A DNA stretch of 64,000 nucleotides from an uncultured Christensenellaceae bacterium (GTDB lineage Bacteria; Bacillota; Clostridia; Christensenellales; Aristaeellaceae): the NCBI GenBank assembly GCA_905234985.1, contig CAJOJQ010000020.1:1-64000 (forward strand), given 5' to 3'. The notes below the pieces were generated by a model that saw nothing but the letters and a program-made list of their open reading frames with translations, was not told the DNA's origin and did not search any database. Below, piece by piece: positions 36,170-45,004 of the stretch; the stretch's first letter is position 1, and each line of letters begins with the position of its first letter. Both the position numbers and the translations under genes were made by a program.

Positions 36170-36591
36170 AAGCTTTGCTGGATACCTGCGTCATCATGGA
36201 CGCGGTTCAGAACAGGGAACCCTTTGCCCGGGACGCGCAGGCGATTTTTCTTGCGGCGGCAAATGAAACGTTCATGGGCTGCGTGACCGCGAAAGCCATG
36301 ACGGATATTTACTATCTCACCCATCGCTGTACCCATGACAGCGGCACGGCCAAGACTATCACCGGGCGCATCGGCCTGCTGTTTGCGATTCTCGATACTA
36401 CGGAAAGCGACGTCCGGCGCGCGCTGGCGTCCAATCTGCCGGATTTTGAGGATGCGGTCATGATTGAAACAGCCCTGCGGGAAAACATGGACTGCATCGT
36501 GACCCGGAATCTGTCTGATTATCAGACCGCCCCTTTGCCCGTATACGCGCCGGAGGAATTTTTGAACAGGTTCCGGGAGGACGCGCTTTGA
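36166..36591 (+). CDS. PIN-domain toxin (VapC-like RNase)
   Basis: 141 aa. PIN-domain acidic residues are in place: D6 (ALLDTCVIMD), D47 region, D96 (LPDFEDAVM) and the N115/D118 end (VTRNLSDY). VapC toxins cleave tRNA or rRNA. Coupled to the Phd-type antitoxin by an ATGA overlap; the pair forms a type II toxin-antitoxin module. Confidence 0.88.
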   Translation: MKALLDTCVIMDAVQNREPFARDAQAIFLAAANETFMGCVTAKAMTDIYYLTHRCTHDSGTAKTITGRIGLLFAILDTTESDVRRALASNLPDFEDAVMIETALRENMDCIVTRNLSDYQTAPLPVYAPEEFLNRFREDAL

Positions 36592-36595
36592 AGCC

Positions 36596-36624
36596 TTGAC
36601 TTTTTCATGGGCCGAGACTATCAT
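36596..36624 (+). promoter_or_regulatory. Sigma-A type promoter of the hydrolase operon
   Basis: TTGACT (36596-36601), a 17-base spacer and TATCAT (36619-36624), 29 bases before the next start codon. Confidence 0.6.
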
Positions 36625-36653
36625 GGGAGCCGGAATCAAAGGAGGTATTTGCC

Positions 36654-37349
36654 ATGGTTTTGATCGGCGTGACCCCTTCTCTGACGGAGAAAGGGAATAT
36701 AACCCAGAATCAGGATTATTTTAACGCGGTGTTCCGGGCGGGGGCGCTGCCCGTGCTGCTGCCCCTGACGGAGGATAAAGCCGTTATGGAGGAAATGCTG
36801 AATCGGGTGGACGGCCTGCTGATCACCGGCGGGGCCGACGTGGGGCCGGACATGTACGGCGAAGAAAAGCTGCCCTGCTGCGGGGAACTGGAACCCGCCC
36901 GGGACCGGTTCGAGTTTCCGCTTTGCCGCATGGCGCTGGAAAAGGATATGCCCATTTTCGCCATTTGCCGGGGGCATCAGGTGCTGTCCTGCGTCTTAGG
37001 CGGCAACATGTACCAGGATATTGCCGAGCAATTTGGCCCCGAACTCAAGCATCCCCAGTACAGCACGCCCCGGGACAAGGTACACGATATGACCGTGGAG
37101 GAAGGTTCCCTGCTGCACAGGATCACGGGCTTGACCCGCTTTCAGGTGAACAGCCGTCATCACCAGGCCATCAAAACGCCTGGGGCGGGCTTACGGGTCA
37201 TCGCCCACGCGCCCGACGGCCTGATCGAAGCCGTGGAGCTGCCGGGCAAGCGTTTCGTGCTGGGCGTTCAGTGGCATCCCGAATCCCTGAGCGACCGGTA
37301 CGCAGAAGCCCAGGCCCTGTTCAACGCCTTCGTGGGAGCCTGCGCATGA
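36654..37349 (+). CDS. Class I glutamine amidotransferase-like hydrolase (peptidase C26, PuuD-like)
   Basis: 231 aa. The catalytic triad is visible: C105 in FAICRGHQ, H208 and E210 in VQWHPES. LLITGGADVGPDMYG near residue 55 matches the gamma-glutamyl-GABA hydrolase family. It would cleave a gamma-glutamyl amide; the substrate is unproven. First of four overlapping genes; its stop overlaps the next start (ATGA). Confidence 0.92.
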   Translation: MVLIGVTPSLTEKGNITQNQDYFNAVFRAGALPVLLPLTEDKAVMEEMLNRVDGLLITGGADVGPDMYGEEKLPCCGELEPARDRFEFPLCRMALEKDMPIFAICRGHQVLSCVLGGNMYQDIAEQFGPELKHPQYSTPRDKVHDMTVEEGSLLHRITGLTRFQVNSRHHQAIKTPGAGLRVIAHAPDGLIEAVELPGKRFVLGVQWHPESLSDRYAEAQALFNAFVGACA

Positions 37350-38074
37350 TGACGGAAATCGCCCTGGTGGCCGACCTGCACGGCAATTGGCCCGCCACGG
37401 AGGCCGTGGACCGGGACATCCGCGCCCGGGGCATCCGCCGCGTCTGGTGCTTAGGGGACGTGGTGGGCAAAGGCCCCTCCAGCGACCGCACCTTCGACTG
37501 GGCGGCGGAAAAATGCGAATTCATCCTGCAAGGCAATTGGGATGAGGGCGTCGGCAAAAAACAGTTCCCCAACGATCAGTTTTATTACGACCAATTGGGT
37601 GAAAAACGCATGGAGGCTTTGACGCAATGGCCCATGGAATACGAATGCTTTGTTTCGGGCCGTAAAATGCGCCTGTTTCACGGGCGCTCCACCATGCCCG
37701 CGCCCTACGGCGTTCACGAAAACGCGGAGCTGCTTTCGCCCTATTTCCTGCCGGATTACGACGTGGTGGGCTACGGCGACTGCCACCGCCAGGGCGTGCG
37801 GCTGCTGAACACCTCGGGTATTCTGTTCAATACCGGCAGCGTGGGCAACGGCTTAGGCGTGCCCATGGCCCAGTATGTCATCCTGCGCTGCGAGCCGGAC
37901 AGCCGAACGCTTGCGCCCCTGGATATTGTCACCGTCACCGTGCCCTACGACCGGGAGCAGGCCGTCCGCGACACCCGGGAAGCCGGGCGGCGGGGCATGC
38001 CCAACGCCGATTTGTTTGAACGGGAAATCCTCACCGGCGTGTACGCCCGGGCCAACGGGAGGGAAAAACCATGA
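37346..38074 (+). CDS. Metallophosphoesterase of the YfcE/MJ0936-like phosphatase type
   Basis: 242 aa. Calcineurin-like motifs in order: LVADLHGNW (residues 7-15), CLGDVVGKGP near 35, GNWDEG near 64, and YGDCHRQ with NTGSVGN near 140-160 where GHTH and NPGSvG usually stand; the first His of GHTH is replaced (GDCH). It is probably an active metal-dependent phosphatase or phosphodiesterase. The start overlaps the previous stop and its stop overlaps the next start. Confidence 0.85.
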   Translation: MMTEIALVADLHGNWPATEAVDRDIRARGIRRVWCLGDVVGKGPSSDRTFDWAAEKCEFILQGNWDEGVGKKQFPNDQFYYDQLGEKRMEALTQWPMEYECFVSGRKMRLFHGRSTMPAPYGVHENAELLSPYFLPDYDVVGYGDCHRQGVRLLNTSGILFNTGSVGNGLGVPMAQYVILRCEPDSRTLAPLDIVTVTVPYDREQAVRDTREAGRRGMPNADLFEREILTGVYARANGREKP

Positions 38075-38988
38075 TTCGTTTCGGTCCGGCGGGCAATTCC
38101 GAATCCTTTTACGCCCAGGGCTACAAGGCCAGCTGGCAGGCGCCGGGCTGGCTTCGGGCCATGGGCCTTTCCGCCTATGAGTATTCCTTTGGGCGCGGCG
38201 TGGGATTATCGGAGGAAATGGCGGAAAAAATCGCCGGTTACGCCCGGGAAAACGATATCGCCGTCAGCGCTCACGCGCCTTATTTCATCAATTTAGCCAA
38301 CCCCGACCCGGAAAAGCAGGAAGCCTCCTTCCGCTACATCACCGACAGCGCCCGGCTGGTAAACCTTTTGGACGGCGACCGGGTGGTGGTACACGTGGGC
38401 GCGGTGATGAAGCTGGATCGGGCGGAAGCTATCGACAATTGCCGCCGGGGCATCAAGGAAGCCTATGCGCGGCTGGACGATTTGGGCCTGTCCCATATTC
38501 ACCTGTGCCCGGAAACCATGGGCCGCGCCAGCCAAATCGGCAATTTACAGGAAACCCTTGCCTTTTGCCTGCTGGACGAGCGGCTGATTCCCTGCATTGA
38601 TTTTGCCCACCTGCACGCCCTGGGCCAGGGGGCGCTGAAGGGGCCGGAGGATTTCGCCGCCGTGCTGGACGCAATCGAAAAAGCCCTGGGCCTTACCCGC
38701 GCCAGGGAAATGCACGTTCATTTTTCCACCATCGAATATACCGCCGCCGGGGAAAAGCGCCACCGCACCTTCGCTGACGATGCCTACGGCCCCCGCTTTG
38801 AGCATTTGGCCCCGCTTTTGAAGGAAAGAGGCTACGCGCCCCGGATCATCTGCGAATGCAAAGGCACCATGGCCGAGGACGCCAAGGCCATGATGGAGAT
38901 ATATAACAGGAGGGAAACGCCATGGCCTATTTCCGCATCGAATACTTTTCCAACGCCCTGCACCGCTCCACCAGCTTTGAAATGCTGA
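38071..38988 (+). CDS. Endonuclease IV-like AP endonuclease / TIM-barrel protein
   Basis: 305 aa. Zn-site blocks of the AP endonuclease 2 family are present: SAHAPYFINLANPD near residue 70, HLCPETMGRASQIGNLQE near 150, CIDFAHLHA near 185, and MHVHFSTIEY near 220. Some relatives are true endonuclease IV, others act on sugars. The reading frame continues 67 bases into the next gene, an unusually long overlap; the last roughly 20 residues look non-conserved. Confidence 0.85.
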   Translation: MIRFGPAGNSESFYAQGYKASWQAPGWLRAMGLSAYEYSFGRGVGLSEEMAEKIAGYARENDIAVSAHAPYFINLANPDPEKQEASFRYITDSARLVNLLDGDRVVVHVGAVMKLDRAEAIDNCRRGIKEAYARLDDLGLSHIHLCPETMGRASQIGNLQETLAFCLLDERLIPCIDFAHLHALGQGALKGPEDFAAVLDAIEKALGLTRAREMHVHFSTIEYTAAGEKRHRTFADDAYGPRFEHLAPLLKERGYAPRIICECKGTMAEDAKAMMEIYNRRETPWPISASNTFPTPCTAPPALKC

Positions 38989-39695
38989 TCCCCAACGATT
39001 ACCGCACGGACATTCCTGTGGAAATTCCGAACACGCCCATGGGCACTCTGTTCCTGCTCCACGGTTACACCGGCAAGGCGGGCAACTGGGTGCCGGAGGA
39101 ACTGGCGGCCAAATACAATTTCGCCATCGTCATGCCCACGGCGGAAAATTCCTTCTACCTGAACGGCCTGTCCACGGGCCACGCTTTCCAGACCTTGGTG
39201 GGGGAGGAAATGGTGGACTATGTGCGCCGCACCTTCGGGCTGGCGAAGAACCGGGAAAATACCTGCATCGCGGGCATGAGCATGGGCGGCTTCGGCGCGC
39301 TGCACACCGCCCTGGCCTACCCGGGCACCTTCGGCAAGCTGGCGGGCCTGTCCTCCGCCCTGATCGTACACGGCATCGCCCATATGAAGCCAGGCGAGGA
39401 CAACGGCCTGGGCAATTACGAATACTATCGGGAGTGCTTCGGCGATTTAGAAACCGTAGAGCAGCGGGACGTGAACCCCGAGGTGCTGGCATTAAAACGG
39501 AAAGCGGAAGGGAAGCTGCCCGAAATCTTCTTAGCCTGCGGCACAGAGGATTTCCTGCTGGAAAACAACCGGCAGATGCATGCGTTCCTTACCGATGAAC
39601 AAATCCCCCACCAGTATTACGAAAGCAAGGGCGGCCACGATATGGTATTCTGGAACGAATATATCATCAAGGCCGTAAAGTGGATGTTCGGCTGA
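38922..39695 (+). CDS. Alpha/beta-hydrolase esterase (esterase D-like)
   Basis: 257 aa. Nucleophile S120 in GMSMGGFGA, oxyanion block LLHGYTGKAGNW near residue 46, and catalytic His in KGGHDMVFW near 240. It resembles the esterase D / S-formylglutathione hydrolase and acetyl-xylan-type esterase group. There is no signal peptide. It is the last gene of the four-gene operon; its 3' end overlaps the convergent YcxB-like gene by 29 bases. Confidence 0.9.
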   Translation: MAYFRIEYFSNALHRSTSFEMLIPNDYRTDIPVEIPNTPMGTLFLLHGYTGKAGNWVPEELAAKYNFAIVMPTAENSFYLNGLSTGHAFQTLVGEEMVDYVRRTFGLAKNRENTCIAGMSMGGFGALHTALAYPGTFGKLAGLSSALIVHGIAHMKPGEDNGLGNYEYYRECFGDLETVEQRDVNPEVLALKRKAEGKLPEIFLACGTEDFLLENNRQMHAFLTDEQIPHQYYESKGGHDMVFWNEYIIKAVKWMFG

Positions 39696-40215
39696 CGCAC
39701 TTCTCCGCGCCCATGTGTGCCGTCAAATACTCCCACACCTGGGCGTCGCTTGCGTCCGCCTGTCCGTCGGGCAGCAAAAACGCCTTGACGGGACTCACAT
39801 ACAGATAGATACAGCCCTTCGCCCGGAAAGCCCGCTGCGTTTCCTGCCAGGAAAGCCGCAGGGGGGCTTCTTTTTTCTGTTTGTTTTCCACTTCCAGGCC
39901 CGCTTCGGTCAGGCGCACCAGGTACACGGAGCGGGGCGGGTCCAGCCGCTGCCGCAGGGCCTGCACGTTCACCTGCGAAAGAAAGCTGCCGAAATACACC
40001 AGGGGCAGGCCAAGCCCCACCGTCAGCAGCACCGCCGCGATCAGGCCGGACTGCTCCTTCCGCGCAAGCAGCGCCACGACGGCGAAGGCTGTCAGCAGCA
40101 AAGTAAAAATCAGGGGCCTCACCCAGTGCTTCCGCAGAATGAACATATCGAAGCGGGCAAAGCGCTTGAAGGTTTTTTCGTCCAATTTCACGGGGATCAC
40201 GATTTCCTGGGGCAT
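39667..40215 (-). CDS. YcxB-like membrane protein
   Basis: 182 aa from the ATG at 40215 (AAAGGAAG upstream). Two membrane segments (about residues 33-50 and 58-80) and a C-terminal domain with LRLSWQETQRAFRAKGCIYL and AFLLPDG, characteristic of YcxB-like proteins of unknown function. The upstream extension of the frame to 40317 lacks a ribosome binding site. Confidence 0.75.
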   Translation of the reverse strand: MPQEIVIPVKLDEKTFKRFARFDMFILRKHWVRPLIFTLLLTAFAVVALLARKEQSGLIAAVLLTVGLGLPLVYFGSFLSQVNVQALRQRLDPPRSVYLVRLTEAGLEVENKQKKEAPLRLSWQETQRAFRAKGCIYLYVSPVKAFLLPDGQADASDAQVWEYLTAHMGAEKCVSRTSTLRP

Positions 40216-40311
40216 GGGGGCACGCTTCCTTTCGGTATGGGTTATGCTCACTATACCAGATTTCAAGCTTTCGCGCAACAAGCGGTCTGACAAGTTTCGA
40301 GTACAAATTCG

Positions 40312-40340
40312 TTGCAATTTTTCATTTTTTATGCTATACT
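40312..40340 (+). promoter_or_regulatory. Sigma-A type promoter of the TRAP operon
   Basis: TTGCAA (40312-40317), a 17-base spacer and TATACT (40335-40340), 57 bases before the dctP-like start. Confidence 0.75.
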
Positions 40341-40396
40341 TTTTCCATCAAAGCGGCTTCCCAAGAGAAGCCAATATAAAAGGGAGGATTTTTCTG

Positions 40397-41380
40397 ATGA
40401 AGAAACTGTTTGCCCTGATGCTGGCGCTGATGCTGGCGCTGACCTGCGCTTCCGCCATGGCGGAAATCACCCTGACCTACGCCGAAGTGAACCCCGTGGA
40501 AGGCACCATCGTTGGCGACATGGCCCTGGCTTTCAAAGAGAAAGTGGAAGAATTGTCGGGTGGCGAAATCAAGATCGACATTCAGGCCAGCGGCGTGCTG
40601 GGCAATGAGGAACAGATCATCACCGGTATTCTTTCCGGCGACAACACCGTGGATGTGGCCCGCATTTCCACCTTCGCGCTGAACCAGTACGGCTGCGCCA
40701 GGAGCGTGTTCCTGTCCCTGCCTTTCGTGTTCGAGAGCGAGGAGCATTACTGGAAATTCGTTGAAAGCGATTTGGCCAAGGAATTCCTGGCTGAACCCCA
40801 GCAGATCGGCCTGCCCCTGCGCGGCCTGTGCTTTGCCGAGGAAGGCTTCCGTCATTTCTTCTTCAAGACCGAAGTGAAGACCATTGAAGAAATGAAGGGC
40901 ATGAAGATCCGCGTTTCCCAGGATACCATTATGCCCAAGCTGGTGGAAAGCTTAGGCGCTTACGCCACCTCCGTTTCCTTCGGCGAACTCTACACCGCCC
41001 TGCAGAGCGGCGTGGTGGACGCGGCTGAACAGCCCCTCGTCAACTACCTGAAGAACTCCTTCCAGGAACCCTGCCCCTATCTGCTCAAGGACGGCCATAC
41101 TTTGGGCGCTATCGAAATCATCGTGGCTGATTCCGGCTGGAACAAGCTGACCGCGGAACAGCAGGGCTGGCTGCAGGAAGCCGCCGATTATGCTTCCAAG
41201 GTTGTGAAGGACGACGTGGTCGTGCGTGAAGCCGAAGCCACCGCCACCCTGCTGGAAAAGGGCTGCACCATCATCGAAGTGGAAGACAAGACCCCCTATG
41301 TGGAAGCCACCCAGAAGATGGTTCAGGACGCCATCAAGGGTCAGGAAGCCGTTTATGAAGCCATTCAGGCGCTGAAATAA
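40397..41380 (+). CDS. TRAP transporter solute-binding protein (DctP family)
   Basis: 327 aa with a signal peptide (about residues 1-22, ending SAMA). The conserved TRAP-SBP blocks are present: GLCFAEEGFRHFFF near 150, EMKGMKIRVSQDTIM near 170 with the substrate-binding arginine in MKIRV, and ALQSGVVDAAEQPLVNY near 205. The neighbouring uxaC suggests a hexuronate ligand. A hairpin separates it from the membrane subunits. Confidence 0.95.
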   Translation: MKKLFALMLALMLALTCASAMAEITLTYAEVNPVEGTIVGDMALAFKEKVEELSGGEIKIDIQASGVLGNEEQIITGILSGDNTVDVARISTFALNQYGCARSVFLSLPFVFESEEHYWKFVESDLAKEFLAEPQQIGLPLRGLCFAEEGFRHFFFKTEVKTIEEMKGMKIRVSQDTIMPKLVESLGAYATSVSFGELYTALQSGVVDAAEQPLVNYLKNSFQEPCPYLLKDGHTLGAIEIIVADSGWNKLTAEQQGWLQEAADYASKVVKDDVVVREAEATATLLEKGCTIIEVEDKTPYVEATQKMVQDAIKGQEAVYEAIQALK

Positions 41381-41403
41381 TCCCGACCAACAAAGCTGCT
41401 TTA

Positions 41404-41440
41404 ACCGGAGCGCGGGGAATCATCCTCGCGCCCCGGTTTT
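41404..41440 (+). terminator. Hairpin between dctP- and dctQ-like genes (probable attenuator)
   Basis: ACCGGAGCGCGGGGA pairs with TCCTCGCGCCCCGGT with small bulges and is followed by TTTTC. It has the same position and design as the hairpin in the ABC operon. Confidence 0.6.
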
Positions 41441-41458
41441 CTGAAAGGAAGGATATTC

Positions 41459-41998
41459 ATGCCTGCTTTTTTCCGCACCCTGGAAAAAATAAAGCCTGTG
41501 TATGACTGGACGTACAAGGTGATCATGTTCATATGCAAGCTGCTCCTGATTGCCGATATCATCATCACCGCCTGGTCGGTGGCCGGACGCTATATCCACT
41601 TTATCGTCGATCCCAAATGGAGCGAAGAAGTCATCCTGACCCTGATGGTATACATGGCGGTGCTGTCCGCCACGCTGGCCATCCGCAAACGCGCGCACAT
41701 CCGCATGACCGCTTTTGACAAGTACCTGCCCAAAAAGGTGCTGCTCTGCCTGGACCTGCTGGCCGATATCGCGGTGATGGCGCTCGCCGTCGTCATGGTG
41801 ACGGTGGGCATGCAGGTGTGCAACGGCCCCCTGGCGTCCTTCGGAAAGTATTCCTCGATCCCCACGCTCAGCAAATTCTGGCAGTATTTCCCCATTCCCA
41901 TCGCCGGCGCGGGAATGATCATCTTTGAATTGGAACAGGTTTTCCAGCACATTGAGGAATTCTTTGTGAAGGAAGATGGAAAGGAGGGCAAAGCCTGA
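41459..41998 (+). CDS. TRAP transporter small membrane subunit (DctQ family)
   Basis: 179 aa, four membrane segments, with the conserved WSEEVILTLMVYMAVLSATLAIRKRAHIRM region (about residues 54-82). Small permease subunit of a tripartite ATP-independent transporter. Its stop overlaps the dctM-like start (TGATG). Confidence 0.93.
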   Translation: MPAFFRTLEKIKPVYDWTYKVIMFICKLLLIADIIITAWSVAGRYIHFIVDPKWSEEVILTLMVYMAVLSATLAIRKRAHIRMTAFDKYLPKKVLLCLDLLADIAVMALAVVMVTVGMQVCNGPLASFGKYSSIPTLSKFWQYFPIPIAGAGMIIFELEQVFQHIEEFFVKEDGKEGKA

Positions 41999-43296
41999 TG
42001 GACGCTGAAACCCTATCCACAATCATTCTGCTGGGCAGCTTTCTGATCATGGTGCTGCTGCGCTTCCCCATTGCCTACGCCGTAGGCATTTCCACGGTGC
42101 TGTGCCTTATCTCCACCGGCAACGCGCTCACCGCCCTCCCCCTCCAGATGGTAAAGGGCATTTGGTCCTTCTCGCTGATGGCGGTTCCCTTCTTCATTAC
42201 CATGGGCGTACTCATGGGGTCAGGCGGCATATCCGATAAGCTGATTGCTCTTGCCAACTCCCTGGTGGGCTGGATGCGCGGCGGACTGGCGATGGTGAAC
42301 ATCGTGGCCTCCTATTTCTTCGGGGGCATTTCCGGCTCCGCTTCCGCCGATACCGCCTCCTTAGGTTCCATCCTGATTCCCATGATGGTGGACGAAGGCT
42401 ATGACGCGGACTTTTCCACCGCCGTCACCATCACTTCTTCCTGCGAAGGCCTGCTGGTGCCCCCCAGCCATAACATGGTCATTTATGCCACCACGGCGGG
42501 CGGCATTTCGGTGGGCGCGCTGTTCATGGCGGGCTATCTGCCCGGCGCGCTGCTTGCCATCGCGCTGATGGTGGGTTCCTATATCATTTCTGTGAAGCGC
42601 AACTACCCCAAGGGCAAAGCTTTCAATTTGAAGGATTTCGGCAAGCAGATCCTCACGTCTATCTGGGCGCTGCTGGCCGTGCTGGTCGTGGTGGTCGGCG
42701 TGGTGGGCGGCATCTTCACCGCCACGGAATCCGCCGCTATCGCCGTCATTTATTCCCTGTTCGTTTCCGTGTTCGTCTACAAGGGCCTCAACTGGAAGGG
42801 CGTTTGGAAAGCGCTGGACAACTGCGTGGAAACCCTGGCCATCGTGCTGATTTTGATCGCCACGTCCGCCGCCTTTGGCTATTGCCTCACCCTGCTGCAC
42901 GTGCCCGCCAAGGCGGCTCAGCTGATCACCAGCATTTCGTCCAGCCCCATCGTGGTGATCCTGCTGCTGAACCTGATCCTGCTGATCCTCGGCATGATCA
43001 TGGACATGGCCCCCATCATCCTCATCGCCACGCCCATCCTGCTGCCCGTGGCCCAGAGCGTGGGCCTGCACCCCATCCAGTTCGGCATCATGATGGTCCT
43101 GAACTGCGGCATCGGCCTGCTCACGCCCCCCGTCGGCGCGGTGCTGTTCATCGGCTCCGCCGTGGCCAAACGGCCCATGGAAAAGGTCGTCCGCGCCACC
43201 CTGCCCTTCTACCTGTGCATGATCATCGCCCTGCTGCTCATTTCCTTTGTGCCCGCCATCAGCCTGTGGCTGCCCCAGCTTACCGGGGCGCTTTAA
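41998..43296 (+). CDS. TRAP transporter large membrane subunit (DctM family)
   Basis: 432 aa, 12 or more membrane segments; GGISGSASADTASLG near residue 110, VPPSHNMVIYATT near 155 and GLLTPPVGAVLFI near 380 are family hallmarks. It drives solute uptake with the sodium or proton gradient. Element E follows, then uxaC. Confidence 0.96.
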   Translation: MDAETLSTIILLGSFLIMVLLRFPIAYAVGISTVLCLISTGNALTALPLQMVKGIWSFSLMAVPFFITMGVLMGSGGISDKLIALANSLVGWMRGGLAMVNIVASYFFGGISGSASADTASLGSILIPMMVDEGYDADFSTAVTITSSCEGLLVPPSHNMVIYATTAGGISVGALFMAGYLPGALLAIALMVGSYIISVKRNYPKGKAFNLKDFGKQILTSIWALLAVLVVVVGVVGGIFTATESAAIAVIYSLFVSVFVYKGLNWKGVWKALDNCVETLAIVLILIATSAAFGYCLTLLHVPAKAAQLITSISSSPIVVILLLNLILLILGMIMDMAPIILIATPILLPVAQSVGLHPIQFGIMMVLNCGIGLLTPPVGAVLFIGSAVAKRPMEKVVRATLPFYLCMIIALLLISFVPAISLWLPQLTGAL

Positions 43297-43329
43297 TCGA
43301 TGCAACATATTACTGACCGTTTTGAGTAA

Positions 43330-43447
43330 GAGAGAACAGAGTGCAGAGTGCAGAGTACAGATAATATAGTCAGATCATTTCGGCTTCTTAATAAAATGGA
43401 CTAACTAAATCTGAACTCTGTACTCTGAACTCTGTACTCTCCTCTCC
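43330..43447. repeat. Palindromic heptamer-arm element, copy E
   Basis: The left arm (43330-43361) holds CAGAGTG and CAGAGTA heptamers; the right arm (about 43409-43447) is the reverse complement, with CAGAGTT and CAGAGTA units. The inner edges read GATAATATAGTC and, on the minus strand, GATTTAGTTAGTCC. The loop of about 45 bases is AT-rich. It separates the TRAP operon from uxaC. Confidence 0.75.
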
Positions 43448-43479
43448 GCGCCTATCCAAAAACAAAAGGAGGATAATGA

Positions 43480-44895
43480 ATGAAGGCATTCTTGGATCAG
43501 GATTTTCTGCTGAATACGGAAACCGCCCGCGTGCTGTACCACGAGGCGGCGGAAAAGTGCCCCATCATGGACTACCATTGCCATCTGAGCCCCAAGGAAA
43601 TCTACGAGGATATCCGGTATGAAAACATCACCCAGGTATGGCTGGGCGGCGACCACTACAAGTGGCGGCTCATGCGCAGCGCGGGCGTACCGGAAAAGTA
43701 CGTGACCGGCGACGCCTCCGATTACGAAAAATTCCTGAAATACGCCGAGGTGCTGGGCAAGGCCATCGGCAACCCCCTGCACCACTGGAGCCACCTGGAG
43801 CTGCGCCGCTTCTTCGGCTACGACGGCATCCTGAACAAGGACACGGCTCCCGAGGTGTGGAAGATCGCCAACGAAAAGCTGCACCAGAAGGGCTATTCCA
43901 GCCGGGGTCTCATTATGATGAGCAATGTGGACACCATCTGCACCACGGACGACCCCATCGACAGTCTGGAATGGCACGAAAAGCTGGCGGCGGACAAGAG
44001 CTTCCCCGTCACCGTGCTGCCCGCCTGGCGGCCCGATAAGGCCATGAACCTGGAAAAGGACACCTACCTGGACTATCTGGGCAAGTTAGAAGCCGCCGCC
44101 GGGATGGAAATCAAAACCTTTGCGGCCCTCAAAAAGGCCCTCGCAAAGCGGCTGGATTACTTCGCCGCCCACGGCTGTTCCTTAAGCGACCACGGCCTGA
44201 ACTACGTGATGTACGCCCCAGCCAGCGCGGAGGAAGTGGAACGCATCTTCGCCGCCCGTTTGCAGGGAACGATGCCCACGGCCAAGGAAGAAGCGATCTT
44301 CAAGTTCGCGTGCATGGCCTTTCTGGCGGGCGAATACCACGACCGGGGCTGGGTGATGCAGCTGCACTATGGCTGCCGCCGGGACAACAATCCGACCATG
44401 TTCCGCAAATTAGGCCCCGATACGGGCTTCGACTGCGTGGACAACACCGCCCCCTCCACTGAAACCGCCGCATTCTTAGGCTATATGGAGGACGCGGGCA
44501 AGCTGCCCAAGACCATCCTGTATTCCCTGAACAACAACGACAACGCCGCCATCGACACCATCTTAGGCTGCTTCCAGAACGATGAGGCCGTTGGCAAAAT
44601 TCAGCATGGCTCCGCCTGGTGGTTCAACGATCATTTCGACGGTATGACCGACCAGCTCAAGTCCCTGGCGAGCCTCGGCTACCTGGCGGGCTTTGTGGGC
44701 ATGCTCACCGACAGCCGTTCGTTCCTCAGCTATCCCCGCCACGAGTACTTCCGCCGCATCCTGTGCCGCGTGTTCGGCGAATGGGTGGAGGGCGGCTTCT
44801 ATCCAGAGGATATGGAGCCCCTCAAGGAAATCGTTCGGGACATCAGCTTTGGCAACGCCGACCGGTATTTCGCGTTCCCGAAAAAGAGAATCTGA
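43480..44895 (+). CDS. uxaC: Glucuronate isomerase (uronate isomerase)
   Basis: Converts D-glucuronate to D-fructuronate and D-galacturonate to D-tagaturonate, the first step of hexuronate catabolism. 471 aa, normal length. MDYHCHLSPKEI near residue 30 is the metal-binding HxH block, MSNVDTICTTDDP near 148 and LHYGCRRDNNPTM near 290 are conserved. The rest of the pathway (uxuA, uxuB, kdgK) is not in the window. Confidence 0.97.
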   Translation: MKAFLDQDFLLNTETARVLYHEAAEKCPIMDYHCHLSPKEIYEDIRYENITQVWLGGDHYKWRLMRSAGVPEKYVTGDASDYEKFLKYAEVLGKAIGNPLHHWSHLELRRFFGYDGILNKDTAPEVWKIANEKLHQKGYSSRGLIMMSNVDTICTTDDPIDSLEWHEKLAADKSFPVTVLPAWRPDKAMNLEKDTYLDYLGKLEAAAGMEIKTFAALKKALAKRLDYFAAHGCSLSDHGLNYVMYAPASAEEVERIFAARLQGTMPTAKEEAIFKFACMAFLAGEYHDRGWVMQLHYGCRRDNNPTMFRKLGPDTGFDCVDNTAPSTETAAFLGYMEDAGKLPKTILYSLNNNDNAAIDTILGCFQNDEAVGKIQHGSAWWFNDHFDGMTDQLKSLASLGYLAGFVGMLTDSRSFLSYPRHEYFRRILCRVFGEWVEGGFYPEDMEPLKEIVRDISFGNADRYFAFPKKRI

Positions 44896-44925
44896 CCTGA
44901 ATTGAGATTTCGACAATTTGAAGCG

Positions 44926-44946
44926 CCCCCTCCAAATCGGAGGGGG
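44926..44946 (+). terminator. Short hairpin after uxaC
   Basis: CCCCCTCC (44926-44933) pairs with GGAGGGGG (44939-44946) around a 5-base loop. No T-run follows, so termination would be weak. Confidence 0.45.
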
Positions 44947-45004
44947 TAAATCATTGAGGAAGATCGGGGTTCATAGAGGCGTGGGAAGAGAGAGGAAAAG
45001 AAAG

